A stretch of 47,933 nt of DNA from Rhodovibrio sodomensis (GCF_016583645.1 NZ_NRRL01000028.1:1-47933), one strand, 5' to 3'; numbered from the stretch's first letter, positions 8,067 through 17,204 are shown. Program-made: numbers and translations. The notes: generated by a model not told the origin, from the sequence alone.

Positions 8067-9062
8067 TCACTCCGCCGCTTGGCGGTCGCCCAGCGGGTAG
8101 TGGCAGGTGAAGGCGCGGCCGTGGTCGTCCTGGGTGACCGGCGGCGCCTCGTGGCGGCAGCGGTCGCCCACGTAGGGGCAGCGGGTGTGGAACTCGCAGC
8201 CGGTCGGGCGGTTCATCAGCGACGGCACTTCGCCCGAGATCTCCACCCGCGAGCTGGCCGCGTCCGGGTCCGGTTCCGGGTTCGCGGAGAGCAGCGCCTC
8301 GGTATAGGGGTGGCGCGGGTGGTGGAAGACCTGCTCCGTGGGCCCGTGCTCGACGAACCGGCCGAGATACATGATCGCCATGCGGTCGGTGATGTGACGC
8401 ACCACGTTCAGGTTGTGGGTGATGATCAGGATCGACAGTCCCAGCTCGCGCTGCAGCCGGGCCAGCAGGTTCAACACCTCGCCCTGGACCGAGACGTCGA
8501 GGCCGGCGGTCGGCTCGTCGGCGATGATCAGCTTGGGGTCCATGGCGAGCGCGCGCGCCACGCCCACCCGCCGGGCCTGACCGCCGGAGAGCTGGTGCGG
8601 GAAGCGCCGGCCGAAGTCCGCGCTCAGGCCCACCATCTCCAGCAGGCGCTTGGCCTCCTGGTCCAGCTCCCGGTCGCCCGCGCCGTGGATGCGGAACGGC
8701 TCGGTCACCAGGGAGCGGATGGTCAGGCGCGGCGACAGCGAGCCGACCGGGTCCTGGAACATCATCGCCAGGTCCCGGCGGACCCTGTTGAACTGCCGGT
8801 TGGGCAGGCCGACCAGCTGCTGGCCGTCGAAGGTCACGCTGCCGCTGGCCGCGGGCACCAGGCCCATGACCGCGCGCGCGATGGTCGACTTACCGGAGCC
8901 GGATTCGCCGACCAAGCCCAGCGTCTCGCCCTCGGCGATTCCAAAGTCGACCCCGCAGACGGCGTCGATGAACGGGTCCTTCATGCCGGTCATCAGCGCC
9001 TTGACCGGGCTCGCCACCCGGAAGCGCACGCGCAGGTCCCGAACGGTCAGCAGATCGCTCAT
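8067..9062 (-). CDS. Peptide-type ABC transporter ATP-binding protein (second ATPase)
   Basis: The 331-residue OppF/DppF-type ATPase has Walker A GESGSGKST, Q-loop MMFQDP, signature LSGGQARRVGVARAL, Walker B LIIADEPTAGLD and the switch His in ILIITHNL. Its C-terminal oligopeptide-transporter extension carries the HPYTEALL motif and a Cys cluster (CEFHTRCPYVGDRC ... C), which in related proteins binds an iron-sulfur cluster. Its ATG overlaps the stop of the other ATPase by four bases. It should work with that ATPase and the two permeases below to power import. It is the last gene of the transporter cluster. Confidence 0.93.
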   Translation of the reverse strand: MSDLLTVRDLRVRFRVASPVKALMTGMKDPFIDAVCGVDFGIAEGETLGLVGESGSGKSTIARAVMGLVPAASGSVTFDGQQLVGLPNRQFNRVRRDLAMMFQDPVGSLSPRLTIRSLVTEPFRIHGAGDRELDQEAKRLLEMVGLSADFGRRFPHQLSGGQARRVGVARALAMDPKLIIADEPTAGLDVSVQGEVLNLLARLQRELGLSILIITHNLNVVRHITDRMAIMYLGRFVEHGPTEQVFHHPRHPYTEALLSANPEPDPDAASSRVEISGEVPSLMNRPTGCEFHTRCPYVGDRCRHEAPPVTQDDHGRAFTCHYPLGDRQAAE

Positions 9063-10114
9063 GCCTTCGCCTCCGCGCGGGTTGCCGCCTTGCCGGGTTC
9101 GCGCAGATGGCACTTGGCGCGGTGGCGCTCGTTGCTCACCGGGTGCACGCCCGGCACTTCCGCCTCGCAGCGGTCGTGCACTTCGCGGCAGCGGCTCTTG
9201 AAGATGCAGCCGTGGGGCACGCTGACGAGGTTCGGCACTTCCCCCGGAATGGTCGGCAGCTCGCGCGTCTTCTGCTTGATCCGGCCGGGATCGCAGGCGA
9301 GCAGGGCCTGGGTGTAGGGGTGACCCGGGTTGCGGAAGATATCGCGCACCGGGCCGCTCTCCACGACCTCGCCCGCGTACATCACGACGACGTCGTCGCA
9401 CAGCTCCGCGACCGTGCCCAGGTGGTGGGAGACGAACATCACCGAGCAGCCCATCTCCGCCTGCAGGCGCTTCAACAGGTTGACGATCTGCACCTCCAGC
9501 GTGGCGTCGAGCGCGGTCGTCGGCTCGTCCGCCAGGACCAGCGCCGGCTCGACCAAGAGCGCCATGGCGATGCAGATGCGCTGGCGCATGCCGCCGGAGA
9601 ACTGGTGCGGGTAGGCCTTTAGCCGGTTCGCCGGGTCCGGGATGCCGACGGTATCCAGCATCGCGATCGCCCGGCGGCGCTTCTCCTGCTCGTCGGCCGG
9701 CTCGCGGTACTGGATGTCCAGCATCTGCGCCTCGATCGTGCGCACCGGATTGAGCGCGGTCATCGGGTCCTGGAAGATCATCGACATGCGCCGGCCGCGC
9801 AGGTCGCGCATCTTGCGCTCCGACAGGGCCATCAGGTCCTGGCCCTCGAATTCCACGCTGCCGCCGACGACTTCCGCGTTGGCCGCCAGCAGCCGGATGA
9901 TCGCGGAGGCGAGGGTGGACTTGCCGCAGCCGCTTTCGCCCACGATCCCGACGATCCGGCCCTTCGGGACCTCCAGCGAGACGTCGCGCAGGGCGTGCAC
10001 GCGGCCCTTCGGACTGCCGAAGTCGAGCGACAGGTTGCGCACGGAGAGCAGCGGCGGCTCGGCGCCGGCGGACCCGGTCGCCGGGCCGCCGGACGTGGGT
10101 CTGGCGTTCGCCAT
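9059..10114 (-). CDS. Peptide-type ABC transporter ATP-binding protein (first ATPase)
   Basis: The 351-residue OppD/DppD-type ATPase has Walker A GESGCGKST, MIFQDPMTALNP, signature FSGGMRQRICIAMAL, Walker B LVLADEPTTALD and VMFVSHHL. The C-terminal extension holds HPYTQALLACDPGRIK and CIFKSRCREVHDRCEAE with the Cys pattern of this subfamily. A 23-residue Pro/Gly/Ala-rich leader precedes the ABC core. It starts two bases after the permease stop and overlaps the next ATPase by ATGA, so translation is coupled. It acts at the inner membrane, cytoplasmic face. Confidence 0.93.
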   Translation of the reverse strand: MANARPTSGGPATGSAGAEPPLLSVRNLSLDFGSPKGRVHALRDVSLEVPKGRIVGIVGESGCGKSTLASAIIRLLAANAEVVGGSVEFEGQDLMALSERKMRDLRGRRMSMIFQDPMTALNPVRTIEAQMLDIQYREPADEQEKRRRAIAMLDTVGIPDPANRLKAYPHQFSGGMRQRICIAMALLVEPALVLADEPTTALDATLEVQIVNLLKRLQAEMGCSVMFVSHHLGTVAELCDDVVVMYAGEVVESGPVRDIFRNPGHPYTQALLACDPGRIKQKTRELPTIPGEVPNLVSVPHGCIFKSRCREVHDRCEAEVPGVHPVSNERHRAKCHLREPGKAATRAEAKA

Positions 10115-10116
10115 GG

Positions 10117-11025
10117 CTACAGGTCCTTGCGCAGCTTGGGGTCGAAGATGTCGCGCAGCGCCTCGCCCAGGAAGGTGAAGCCGAGCGTGGTGATCACGAT
10201 CGGGATGCCGCCGGCGATCACCGGCCAGGGGGAGTTGCGGATGTAGCTGTAGCCGTCGTTCAGGATCGTGCCCCAGGACGGGGTGGGTGGGCGCACGCCC
10301 ATGCCCAGGAACGACAGACCCGCTTCCGTCGTGATCACCAGCGGCACGTCCATCGAGGCGAGGATCAGCAGCGGCCCGATCACATTGGGCAGCACGTGCA
10401 CCCCCAGGATGCGCGGCGTGCCGGCGCCCATGGCGCGCTCGGCGACGATGAACTCGTTGTTCTTCATCGCCTGCGTCTGGGTGCGCACGATCCGCGCGTA
10501 GATCGGGATCGAGGTCACCGCGACGACGAAGATCACCGTCCACAGGCTGGGGCCCAGCAGGGTCACGGTCGCCAGCCCGAAGATGATCACCGGGAAGGCG
10601 CGGACGCCGTCGAACAGCAGCAGGAAGCCGTTGTCGAGCCACTGCGGCCCGAACCCGGCGGTCAGGCCCAGCAGCAGCCCGAAGCTGAGCGCCGCGCCGA
10701 GCGAGGCGAGCGCCACCAGAAAGGCGACCTGGCCGCCCGCGATCACGCGCGACAGGGTGTCCCGGCCCAGGTGGTCGGTACCCAGCAAGTGGTCCCAGGA
10801 CGGCGGCGCCATGCGCGGGCCGACCATGATCTGGGTCGGGTCGTAGGGCACGATCAGGTCGGCGAAGATCGCGCTGCCGACCATGATCACGACCAGCACC
10901 AGGCCTAGCATGCCCAACTGGTCGCGGCGCAGCAGACGCCATGTCTGCAGCAGCGCGCCGGCGCCGCGTACCGTGTCGGCTTCGGCGCGGCTCTCTTCGG
11001 CCGCGGTGGTATCGCTGGTACGCAT
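10117..11025 (-). CDS. Peptide-type ABC transporter permease (DppC/OppC type)
   Basis: The 302-residue inner-membrane protein has the OppC_N region (LLRRDQLGMLGLVLVVIMV), the LLGTDHLGRDTLSRVI motif typical of DppC, and about six membrane helices. The EAA loop that docks the ATPase is ERAMGAGTPRILGVHVLPN. GLSFLGMGVRPPTPSWG is the conserved DppC tail motif. It pairs with the upstream DppB-type permease, from which it is separated by four bases. The substrate is not decided by sequence. Confidence 0.93.
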   Translation of the reverse strand: MRTSDTTAAEESRAEADTVRGAGALLQTWRLLRRDQLGMLGLVLVVIMVGSAIFADLIVPYDPTQIMVGPRMAPPSWDHLLGTDHLGRDTLSRVIAGGQVAFLVALASLGAALSFGLLLGLTAGFGPQWLDNGFLLLFDGVRAFPVIIFGLATVTLLGPSLWTVIFVVAVTSIPIYARIVRTQTQAMKNNEFIVAERAMGAGTPRILGVHVLPNVIGPLLILASMDVPLVITTEAGLSFLGMGVRPPTPSWGTILNDGYSYIRNSPWPVIAGGIPIVITTLGFTFLGEALRDIFDPKLRKDL

Positions 11026-11029
11026 GGCC

Positions 11030-11977
11030 TCAGCCCTCCCGTGCGCGCGGATCGAGCAGCGCGTTGATCAGGTCGGCCAGCGTGGTCGCGGCGACGAACA
11101 GGGTCGTCGTGACCACCACGCAGCCCATCACCACCGGGTAGTTTCGGCTGTCGACCGCATCCACGATCAGCGCCCCGATCCCCGGGCGGGCGAACACCAC
11201 CTCCGCGAACACCGCGCCCGACAGCAGGTAGGCCACGCCCACCCCCATCAGCGTGATCGTCGGCAGCACCGCGATCGGCAGGGCGTAGCGGAACACGATC
11301 CGCTTCTCCGGGAGGCCGAAGGCGCGCGCCATGCGCACGTGGTTCTCGCCCAGCACCTCCAGCATCGAGGCGCGCACCACCCGGGCCAGATAGCCGACCC
11401 ACGACACGCCGACGGCGAAGGCCGGCAGGATCAGGTGGGTGAGCGTATCGAGCAAGCCGCCCGCGCCCGCGCCGATCGCGGGCAGCACCTTCAGCCAGAC
11501 CGCGAAGATCAACAGCGCGTAGATCGCCATCACGAAAGAGGGGATCGCGATCGTGCTGACCGAGAGCACGCCCGTCACCTTGTCGACGATGGTGTTGCGC
11601 CGGATCGCCGAATAGCAGCCGAGCGGAATGCCGATCAGCGCCGCCCAGCCGATCGACGTGGCGATCAGCGTGACCGTGAACGGCACCTTCTCGAAGACGA
11701 TTTGCCCGACCTCCCGGCCGGTGAAGACGTCGGTGCCCAGATCGCCGCGCAGCAGGTCGCCGAAGAAGCCCAGGATCTGGATCGGCAGCGGCTCGTCCAG
11801 GCCCATCTTCGCGCGCAGCTCGGCCTTCAATTCCGGCGTGGCGCGCGGGCCCAGCATGATCGATGCTGGGTCGCCCGGCACGGCGTGGATCATCACGTAG
11901 AGCAGCGTCACCGCCACCGCGACGATCGCCAGCGCCAGAAACAGACGTCTCGTGAAGTAGATCCACACGGTTCGCAC
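11030..11977 (-). CDS. Peptide-type ABC transporter permease (DppB/OppB type)
   Basis: The 315-residue permease shows the DppB N-terminus (FTRRLFLALAIVAVAVTLLY), the periplasmic HAVPGDPASIMLGPRATPE and GLDEPLPIQ segments, and LLRGDLGTDVFTGREV. The EAA loop is RMARAFGLPEKRIVFRYAL, and the end shows the GAVFAEVVFARPGIGALIVD motif. It is the first permease of the cluster. A 230-base gap holding a palindromic repeat separates it from the binding-protein gene, which may lower permease output relative to the binding protein. Confidence 0.93.
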   Translation of the reverse strand: MRTVWIYFTRRLFLALAIVAVAVTLLYVMIHAVPGDPASIMLGPRATPELKAELRAKMGLDEPLPIQILGFFGDLLRGDLGTDVFTGREVGQIVFEKVPFTVTLIATSIGWAALIGIPLGCYSAIRRNTIVDKVTGVLSVSTIAIPSFVMAIYALLIFAVWLKVLPAIGAGAGGLLDTLTHLILPAFAVGVSWVGYLARVVRASMLEVLGENHVRMARAFGLPEKRIVFRYALPIAVLPTITLMGVGVAYLLSGAVFAEVVFARPGIGALIVDAVDSRNYPVVMGCVVVTTTLFVAATTLADLINALLDPRAREG

Positions 11978-12027
11978 GCTCGCTGCTGTGGAGGGGGCTG
12001 TGAGGGTCGGCAGGTCGCGCGACCCAT

Positions 12028-12156
12028 CCCCTCTCCCTTGAGGGGAGAGGGAGGGGCCCGCCGGCCGCAGGCCGGTGGGAGGGTGAGGGTGGGACTCCCC
12101 GGCGTCACGGCGAGGAGTCTCACCCTCACCTGTCCTCTCCCCTCAAGGGAGAGGGA
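12028..12156. repeat. REP-like palindromic repeat between binding-protein and permease genes
   Basis: The outer units CCCTCTCCCTTGAGGGGAG (from 12028) and CCTCTCCCCTCAAGGGAGAG (to about 12155) are each near-palindromic and are inverted relative to each other. They enclose GGTGAGGGTGGGACTCC-type arms. A related element lies at 33404-33501. In the transcript this can fold into stable hairpins, as REP elements do between malE and malF of E. coli. Stabilising the upstream binding-protein message is inference. Confidence 0.8.
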
Positions 12157-12207
12157 CCCTCCGAAGCGGCCGTTGCCGGCGCGGACGGCCGGGACGGTCG
12201 CCTGCGT

Positions 12208-13815
12208 CTACGCCTTGTTCGCGTAGCGGTACAGCGGGCGACCGTCCGGGCGCGTGGCCGGTTCGACGATCGTGTTCCGGTACATGATCGGGCTGCCCTC
12301 GTGGGTCAGGAAGCGGTAGGCGCCGGACTCCTCCATGATGTCTTGCATTTCGCGGTACATACGGTCGCGCTTCTCGGGGTCGGTCTCGCTGACCGCCTTG
12401 TTGTGAAGTTTGTCGTATTTTTCGTTGCAGAAGCGCTCCCAGTTCCACACGCCGACCTGCTCGCAGGTAAACCACTGCGTGGCGTAGTACGGGTCCGGGA
12501 CCATGGAGAAACGGTTGATGATCAGCTGCAGATCCTTCCAGCGGTCGCCCTCGCTCTCCATGCCGAGGGTCCAGAACGACCCGGAATCCTGCACGTTGAT
12601 CTGCAGGGTGATGCCGACCTGGGCCAGTTGGGCCTGCGCGATTTCCGCGATCGTCTTCCACTTGGAGGCGTTCAGGGTGTCGACCGTGACCTCCAGGCCT
12701 TCGGCCCCAGCTTCGGCCAGCAGTTGCTTCGCCTTCGCCTGGTTGCCCTCGGGCGGCACGATGGTCCGCTCCCGGTGGCCGATCAGGCCGGGCGCGACGA
12801 TGCCGTTGGCGACCTCGGCCTGGCCGAAATAAGCGGCCTGCAGGATCTGCGGGACGTTGATGGCGTACTGGATCGCCTGACGGACCCGCTTGTCCTTCAG
12901 CTTGGGATGGTCCGTGTTCATCCCGATCCAGACGTAATACAGCGACGGGTGCTCGCGGATCGTGGTGTTGTCCGGCTTGTCCTGCTTGTAGCGGTTCAGC
13001 GAGGCCAGGCTGATCCCGGTGTAGTCGATGTCGCCGGCCTCGTAGGCGATCTCCGCGGTCTTTTCGTCGTCCATCGGGAAGATGCGGATCTCGTCGAAGG
13101 CGACCTCGTCCGGACCGGTATAATCCGGATTGCGGGTCAGCTTGACGTACTGGTCGGGCTTCCATTCGGCCAGGACATAGGGGCCGGAGAAGCACGGCGG
13201 CTCCATGCCGAAGTTGCCGCCGTTCTTCGTCGCCTCCATGACGGCTTTCTTGGAGACGATGTGGCCGCAGCCGTAGGGCAGGGTGATGTTCCATAGCGGC
13301 TGGAACGGCTCGTTGAGCACGATCACGCCGGTGTACTTATCTTCCACGTCGACGCGCTCCAGGGGCCCCCAGTCGCCCTTCACCGGGCTGTCGTGCTGGA
13401 TGATCCGCTCGAAGGAGAACTTCACGTCCTCCGCCGTCATCTCGCCGTAGCCGCCGGTGAACATCATTCCTTCGCGCAGCTTGAAGCGGATGTGCGTGGA
13501 ATCCACCTGCTCGATGCTCTCCGCGGCCTGCAGTTCCCAGTCCCACTCGCGCCCGGGCTTGTAGTGGATCAGCTTGGAGTAGATGCAGTTCATCACATCG
13601 ACGTTGTAGGCGTTCTGATAGAAGCCCGGGTCCAGCGCGTCGATGTCGGCGTAGGCGCGGGCGCGCAGGGTCCCGCCCTTGGCCCCTTGGGCGAAGGCGT
13701 GGCGGGTGATCGGCATGTTCGCCAGCATCGCGCCGGCGCCGACGGCGGCCGTGCCCTTGAGGAAGCCGCGGCGGTCGAGCGCGGCCTTGGGCAAGCGGAT
13801 GTCTTGATCGGTCAT
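12208..13815 (-). CDS. Tat-exported extracellular solute-binding protein, family 5
   Basis: The 535-residue protein begins with a twin-arginine signal (LDRRGFLKGTAAVGAGAML, cleavage probably after HAFA). The family-5 fold follows: DALDPGFYQNAYNVDVMNCI, an Asp/Glu-rich ligand domain, TAEDVKFSFERIIQ, KDKRVRQAIQYAINVPQIL (a family hallmark) and WFTCEQVGVWNWERF. It delivers peptides or similar ligands to the two permeases encoded downstream. It is the first gene of the transporter cluster and probably has its own promoter in 13816-14094. The ligand is unknown; the neighbouring CocE-type hydrolase suggests an ester or amide substrate, which is inference. Confidence 0.92.
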   Translation of the reverse strand: MTDQDIRLPKAALDRRGFLKGTAAVGAGAMLANMPITRHAFAQGAKGGTLRARAYADIDALDPGFYQNAYNVDVMNCIYSKLIHYKPGREWDWELQAAESIEQVDSTHIRFKLREGMMFTGGYGEMTAEDVKFSFERIIQHDSPVKGDWGPLERVDVEDKYTGVIVLNEPFQPLWNITLPYGCGHIVSKKAVMEATKNGGNFGMEPPCFSGPYVLAEWKPDQYVKLTRNPDYTGPDEVAFDEIRIFPMDDEKTAEIAYEAGDIDYTGISLASLNRYKQDKPDNTTIREHPSLYYVWIGMNTDHPKLKDKRVRQAIQYAINVPQILQAAYFGQAEVANGIVAPGLIGHRERTIVPPEGNQAKAKQLLAEAGAEGLEVTVDTLNASKWKTIAEIAQAQLAQVGITLQINVQDSGSFWTLGMESEGDRWKDLQLIINRFSMVPDPYYATQWFTCEQVGVWNWERFCNEKYDKLHNKAVSETDPEKRDRMYREMQDIMEESGAYRFLTHEGSPIMYRNTIVEPATRPDGRPLYRYANKA

Positions 13816-14094
13816 AGCTGTTTGAGCCTCCCGAGTGGTCTGGTGCCGGGGCGGTAGATGTCCCGCAGGGTCGCCCGGTTCGCGCGGCCGGGCGGACCGC
13901 CGATGCTATGTCGTGTGTGCACGGACGGGAACTGTGAACGCATGGCCGTGCGGCGTGCAATTTCGCAGGCGTTCTGTGTTGTGCGCCACGTGACGCTGCA
14001 TCTGCGTCAGGGTGCGAAAGGTACCGCACGGCTGCGGCGGCGCATCGGGCACGGGGTCGACGCCGCGCACCCGCCGTGGCAACCCGGGTCAAGC

Positions 14095-16134
14095 CTACAG
14101 GTGATCGCGCGGGATCGTGCGCTGCCAGGTCTTGTGGAACGCCTGCTCGCCGTTCTCGTGGGCGGTCATCTCCGCCTCGACGTAGAAGTTCTCCGCATCG
14201 CAGGTGAGCTTGGTCGAGGTGACGGTGCGCACGTCCCAGCCGGGGCGCTCGAACGCGACCCACCACTGGGTCGTACCGGTGGCGCTGGTGGGGGCATCGC
14301 CGTCGAGGGTCAGCCACTCGTCGCCACGGTAGCCCAGCGTAAGGTCGTTGGCCGGCTGGTAGGCCTTGGAGTAGTCCTCGCTGATGTAGACGGTCCGCCG
14401 GCGGCTTTCCATCGCGTCGGTGATCTGCCAGCGGTGGCTGCTGGGGCGGATCACCTCGCGCTCGGCGCCGTGGGCGGCCTCGGGCTCCAGCACGGGCGTG
14501 CGGGTGCCGTCGTCCGGCTGCGGCGTGCGCGCGGGCAATTCCAGCGCGGTCGTCCCGGCGACCAGCGAAAGCGTCACCGGCTCCGGCGACGGCCAGGCGA
14601 GCGGCCAGTAGCCGGTCGAGATCGCCACCCGGATGCGGTGACCGGCGGCGAAGCGCTGGCCGACGTGCTTGAGCGGCACGCGCACGCGGTAGCGCCGGCC
14701 GGGCTCCAGTTTCTCCGGCGTCTCGTGCCCGCCGCGGTGGCACAGGTTGAACGGAGCGTAGGTGGCGCGAGTCACCGGGCCGTCCGGGTGCACGTCGTTG
14801 AGCCGCACCGCGATCATCGCCACCGGCTGGTCGACGCTGAAGGTCAGGTCCAGGACCGGCTGGCCGAGGACGTCGACGTCCGCCTGAAGCGGGGCGGTGT
14901 CGAAGACCAGGCTGCCGGCGTCGTCCGGGCGCTGGTCGCCCGGCTGATCGCCGGGGTTGGCGTAGGAACACCACTTGCCGCCCTGGCCGCCGACCCAGCC
15001 GGGGGAGTGGTGGACGAGCACGGTCTCTTCGCGCGCCGCCGCGTGGGCGCCGTCCGCGGCAGCGAGCGTCCCCGCCGCGGTCAGCAGGTAGCGTGCGGTC
15101 TGGACGTTGGCGCTCGGCCAGGCATCCTCGGCGATCCAGCGGCCCGGGCGTTCGTCGTAGTCCGGGCGCGGCTCAGCCGGGTCCTGGATGTAGGCGTGCA
15201 GCATGGGATCGCGGTCGACCCCGTTGTCGGTGTCCTTCAGGTAGCGGTCCCACCAGCGCAGGCATTCCTGCTGGAAGCCGATCGCCGGGCCCGGGCGGCC
15301 CAGGTGCGGGTATTTGTGCGCCCACGGGCCGACCAGCCCCTTGCGCGGCACGTCCAGGTTCTCCAGCAGCCGGAAGACGGAGCGGACGTAGCCGTCGGCG
15401 TAGCCGCTGACCGCCATCACCGGGCAGCGGATATCGGTGAAGTCCTCGCACACCGAGCCGTGCTTCCAGTAGGCGTCGCGGCGCTGGTGGGTCAGCCAGG
15501 GGATCAGCCAGTGTCCGGTGTGCTCCAGGCGCTCCAGCCACATCGCCCGCCAGCGGTCTTCGCCCACGATCGTCGGGTCGGGCGGGGCGGTGTTGCGGGC
15601 GAACATGGTCGATGCCCAGGACAAGTTGTCGTTCAAGAGGCAGCCGTTCATGTAGTGCACGTCGTCGGCGTAGCGGTCGTCGGTCGAGCAGACCGAGACC
15701 ACCGCCGACAGCGCCGGCGGGCGCTTGGCCGCGACCTGCAGGCCGTTGAAGCCGCCCCAGGAGATCCCGATCATGCCGACCTTGCCCGAGCACCAGGGCT
15801 GCCGGGCGAGCCACTGGATGGCGTCGAAGCCGTCCTGCAGCTCCTGCTCGGTGTACTCGTCGGTCAGGATGCCCTCGGATTCGCCGCTGCCGCGGATGTC
15901 CAGACGCACGCTGGCGTAGCCGTGGCCGGCGAAGTAGCGGTGCACCTCCGCGTCGCGCGGGTAGGTGGCGTCGTTCTTGCGGTAGGGAATGTACTCCAGG
16001 ATCGCGGGAACCGGCGCCGCGTGGGCATCCTCGGGCAGCCACAGACGGGCGGACAGGGTGGTGCCGTCGGGCATCGGCACGGCGACGTGTCGGTGTTCTT
16101 CGACCGCGTTGGGGAAGTCGGTCACTCGGCGCAT
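14095..16134 (-). CDS. CocE/NonD family alpha/beta hydrolase
   Basis: The 679-residue protein belongs to peptidase family S15/CocE. Residues 1-350 form the alpha/beta hydrolase: YIPYRKNDAT, SVRLDIRGSGESEG, the nucleophile elbow GISWGG (Ser125), the SGYADGYV acid region and GPWAHKYPHLG with the catalytic His. Residues 400-679 form the jelly-roll X-Pro dipeptidyl-peptidase C-terminal domain (DLTFSVDQPVAMIAVRLNDV; RVRVPLKHVGQRFAAGHRIR). There is no signal peptide, so it is cytoplasmic. Relatives cleave esters or acyl-amino bonds. It is transcribed towards the peptide-type importer, so hydrolysis of the imported ligand is plausible. Confidence 0.9.
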   Translation of the reverse strand: MRRVTDFPNAVEEHRHVAVPMPDGTTLSARLWLPEDAHAAPVPAILEYIPYRKNDATYPRDAEVHRYFAGHGYASVRLDIRGSGESEGILTDEYTEQELQDGFDAIQWLARQPWCSGKVGMIGISWGGFNGLQVAAKRPPALSAVVSVCSTDDRYADDVHYMNGCLLNDNLSWASTMFARNTAPPDPTIVGEDRWRAMWLERLEHTGHWLIPWLTHQRRDAYWKHGSVCEDFTDIRCPVMAVSGYADGYVRSVFRLLENLDVPRKGLVGPWAHKYPHLGRPGPAIGFQQECLRWWDRYLKDTDNGVDRDPMLHAYIQDPAEPRPDYDERPGRWIAEDAWPSANVQTARYLLTAAGTLAAADGAHAAAREETVLVHHSPGWVGGQGGKWCSYANPGDQPGDQRPDDAGSLVFDTAPLQADVDVLGQPVLDLTFSVDQPVAMIAVRLNDVHPDGPVTRATYAPFNLCHRGGHETPEKLEPGRRYRVRVPLKHVGQRFAAGHRIRVAISTGYWPLAWPSPEPVTLSLVAGTTALELPARTPQPDDGTRTPVLEPEAAHGAEREVIRPSSHRWQITDAMESRRRTVYISEDYSKAYQPANDLTLGYRGDEWLTLDGDAPTSATGTTQWWVAFERPGWDVRTVTSTKLTCDAENFYVEAEMTAHENGEQAFHKTWQRTIPRDHL

Positions 16135-16188
16135 CGGGTCTCCAGACTGTCCGGTTGGCGTCTTGCATCGGGTCGGCTGGCGCCGATG

Positions 16189-16302
16189 CTAGAGCAAGAT
16201 GCTGAAAGGTGAACCCACCTTTCAGCTGAATCTTGCTCTCTCTTCAAGCAGTTAGAGCAAAATTCACGATGAAGGTCGACCCGACCTTCATCGATTTTGC
16301 TC
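16189..16302. repeat. Two-hairpin dispersed repeat, copy A (reverse orientation)
   Basis: The copy starts CTAGAGCAAGATGCTGAAAG and ends CGATTTTGCTC. Relative to copies B (24534-24649) and D (42573-42689) it is reverse-complemented. Each arm is an imperfect hairpin: one with AGCTGAAAGGTG and CACCTTTCAGC, the other with GATGAAGGTCG and CGACCTTCATC. They are joined by a linker containing TCTTCAAGCAGTTA. It lies between the divergent CocE and XRE genes. Confidence 0.85.
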
Positions 16303-16382
16303 AGGGCCGAAACGGCGTGACAGGGCAAGTTCACTGGCTTATGCAGGTCCTGTCGCAACCTGACGCACCTTGAGGGGCTTTG

Positions 16383-17204
16383 ATGAGCGAACCGCCCTGG
16401 GCAGCAAATCTGCGCTACCTGTGCGGCTTCTACCCCTCGATCTCCGAGGTATGCCGGCGGCTGGGTATCAACCGGCAGCAGTTCAACAAATACTTGAGCG
16501 GGCAGGTCCGTCCCTCGCGTCACAACCGCCGGCGTCTGGCGGACTTTTTCGGCATCCAGCCGGACGACCTGGACTTGCCGCCCGCGCGCTTCGCCGAGCT
16601 GGCCGCCGCGCCCGGCAGCGCGCGCGGCGTGAGCCTCGGCCGGCAGGGGCCGCTCGGCGTCTACGCCCGGCTGGTCGAGCGCAGCCGCGGCGGGCTTGAC
16701 CGGTATCTGGGGTACTACCTGCGGATCGCCTACGCCTGCGGCTACCCGGGCTACGTCACTGTCTCCCTGGCGGCGATCGGCCGGCATGGCGACGAGTACA
16801 CCTGGAAGACCATGGAGGCGATCCGCCCGCCCCGGCCGGGCGCGACGCGCACGGTGATGAAGTACGAGGGCTCGGCGCTGCTGCTGGGCGACCGGATTTA
16901 CGTCATCGAGCACGAGTCGCTGCTGGGCTCCTCGATCACCCAGTTGATCCTGTATCCCAGCTACGAGAACCCGATTACGGTGGTCATTGGCATCCAGACC
17001 GGGGCGCCCACCGTGCGCGGACGCAAGCCCACGGCGGGCAAGGTGCTGCTGAAGTATCTGGGCCGGACGCCCGACCTGCGCGCGGCGCTGGGCAGTTGCG
17101 GGATCTTCGAGCTGGAGTCCGAGCGCCTGGACCCGGCGATCCGGACGCGGGTGCGCGACGACCTGGGCGATCGCGGCGACCTGCTGGAGGTCGACGAGCT
17201 GTAG
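16383..17204 (+). CDS. XRE-family helix-turn-helix regulator
   Basis: The 273-residue protein has an N-terminal Cro/CI-type HTH (about residues 18-60: SISEVCRRLGINRQQFNKYL, then SRHNRRRLADFFGI). A ~190-residue C-terminal domain I do not recognise follows, containing GYYLRIAYACGYPGYVTVS and EHESLLGSSITQLILYPSYE. This architecture occurs in alphaproteobacterial regulators with no assigned ligand. ATG 16383 is preferred to the TTG three bases earlier. It is divergent from the CocE gene and may control that hydrolase/transporter region, but no operator proves it. Confidence 0.8.
   Translation: MSEPPWAANLRYLCGFYPSISEVCRRLGINRQQFNKYLSGQVRPSRHNRRRLADFFGIQPDDLDLPPARFAELAAAPGSARGVSLGRQGPLGVYARLVERSRGGLDRYLGYYLRIAYACGYPGYVTVSLAAIGRHGDEYTWKTMEAIRPPRPGATRTVMKYEGSALLLGDRIYVIEHESLLGSSITQLILYPSYENPITVVIGIQTGAPTVRGRKPTAGKVLLKYLGRTPDLRAALGSCGIFELESERLDPAIRTRVRDDLGDRGDLLEVDEL

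Noticed and set aside
13858..16212. 784-codon plus-strand reading opposite the CocE gene
   Set aside because: It is a shadow frame of a strongly supported hydrolase gene with no recognisable motif of its own.
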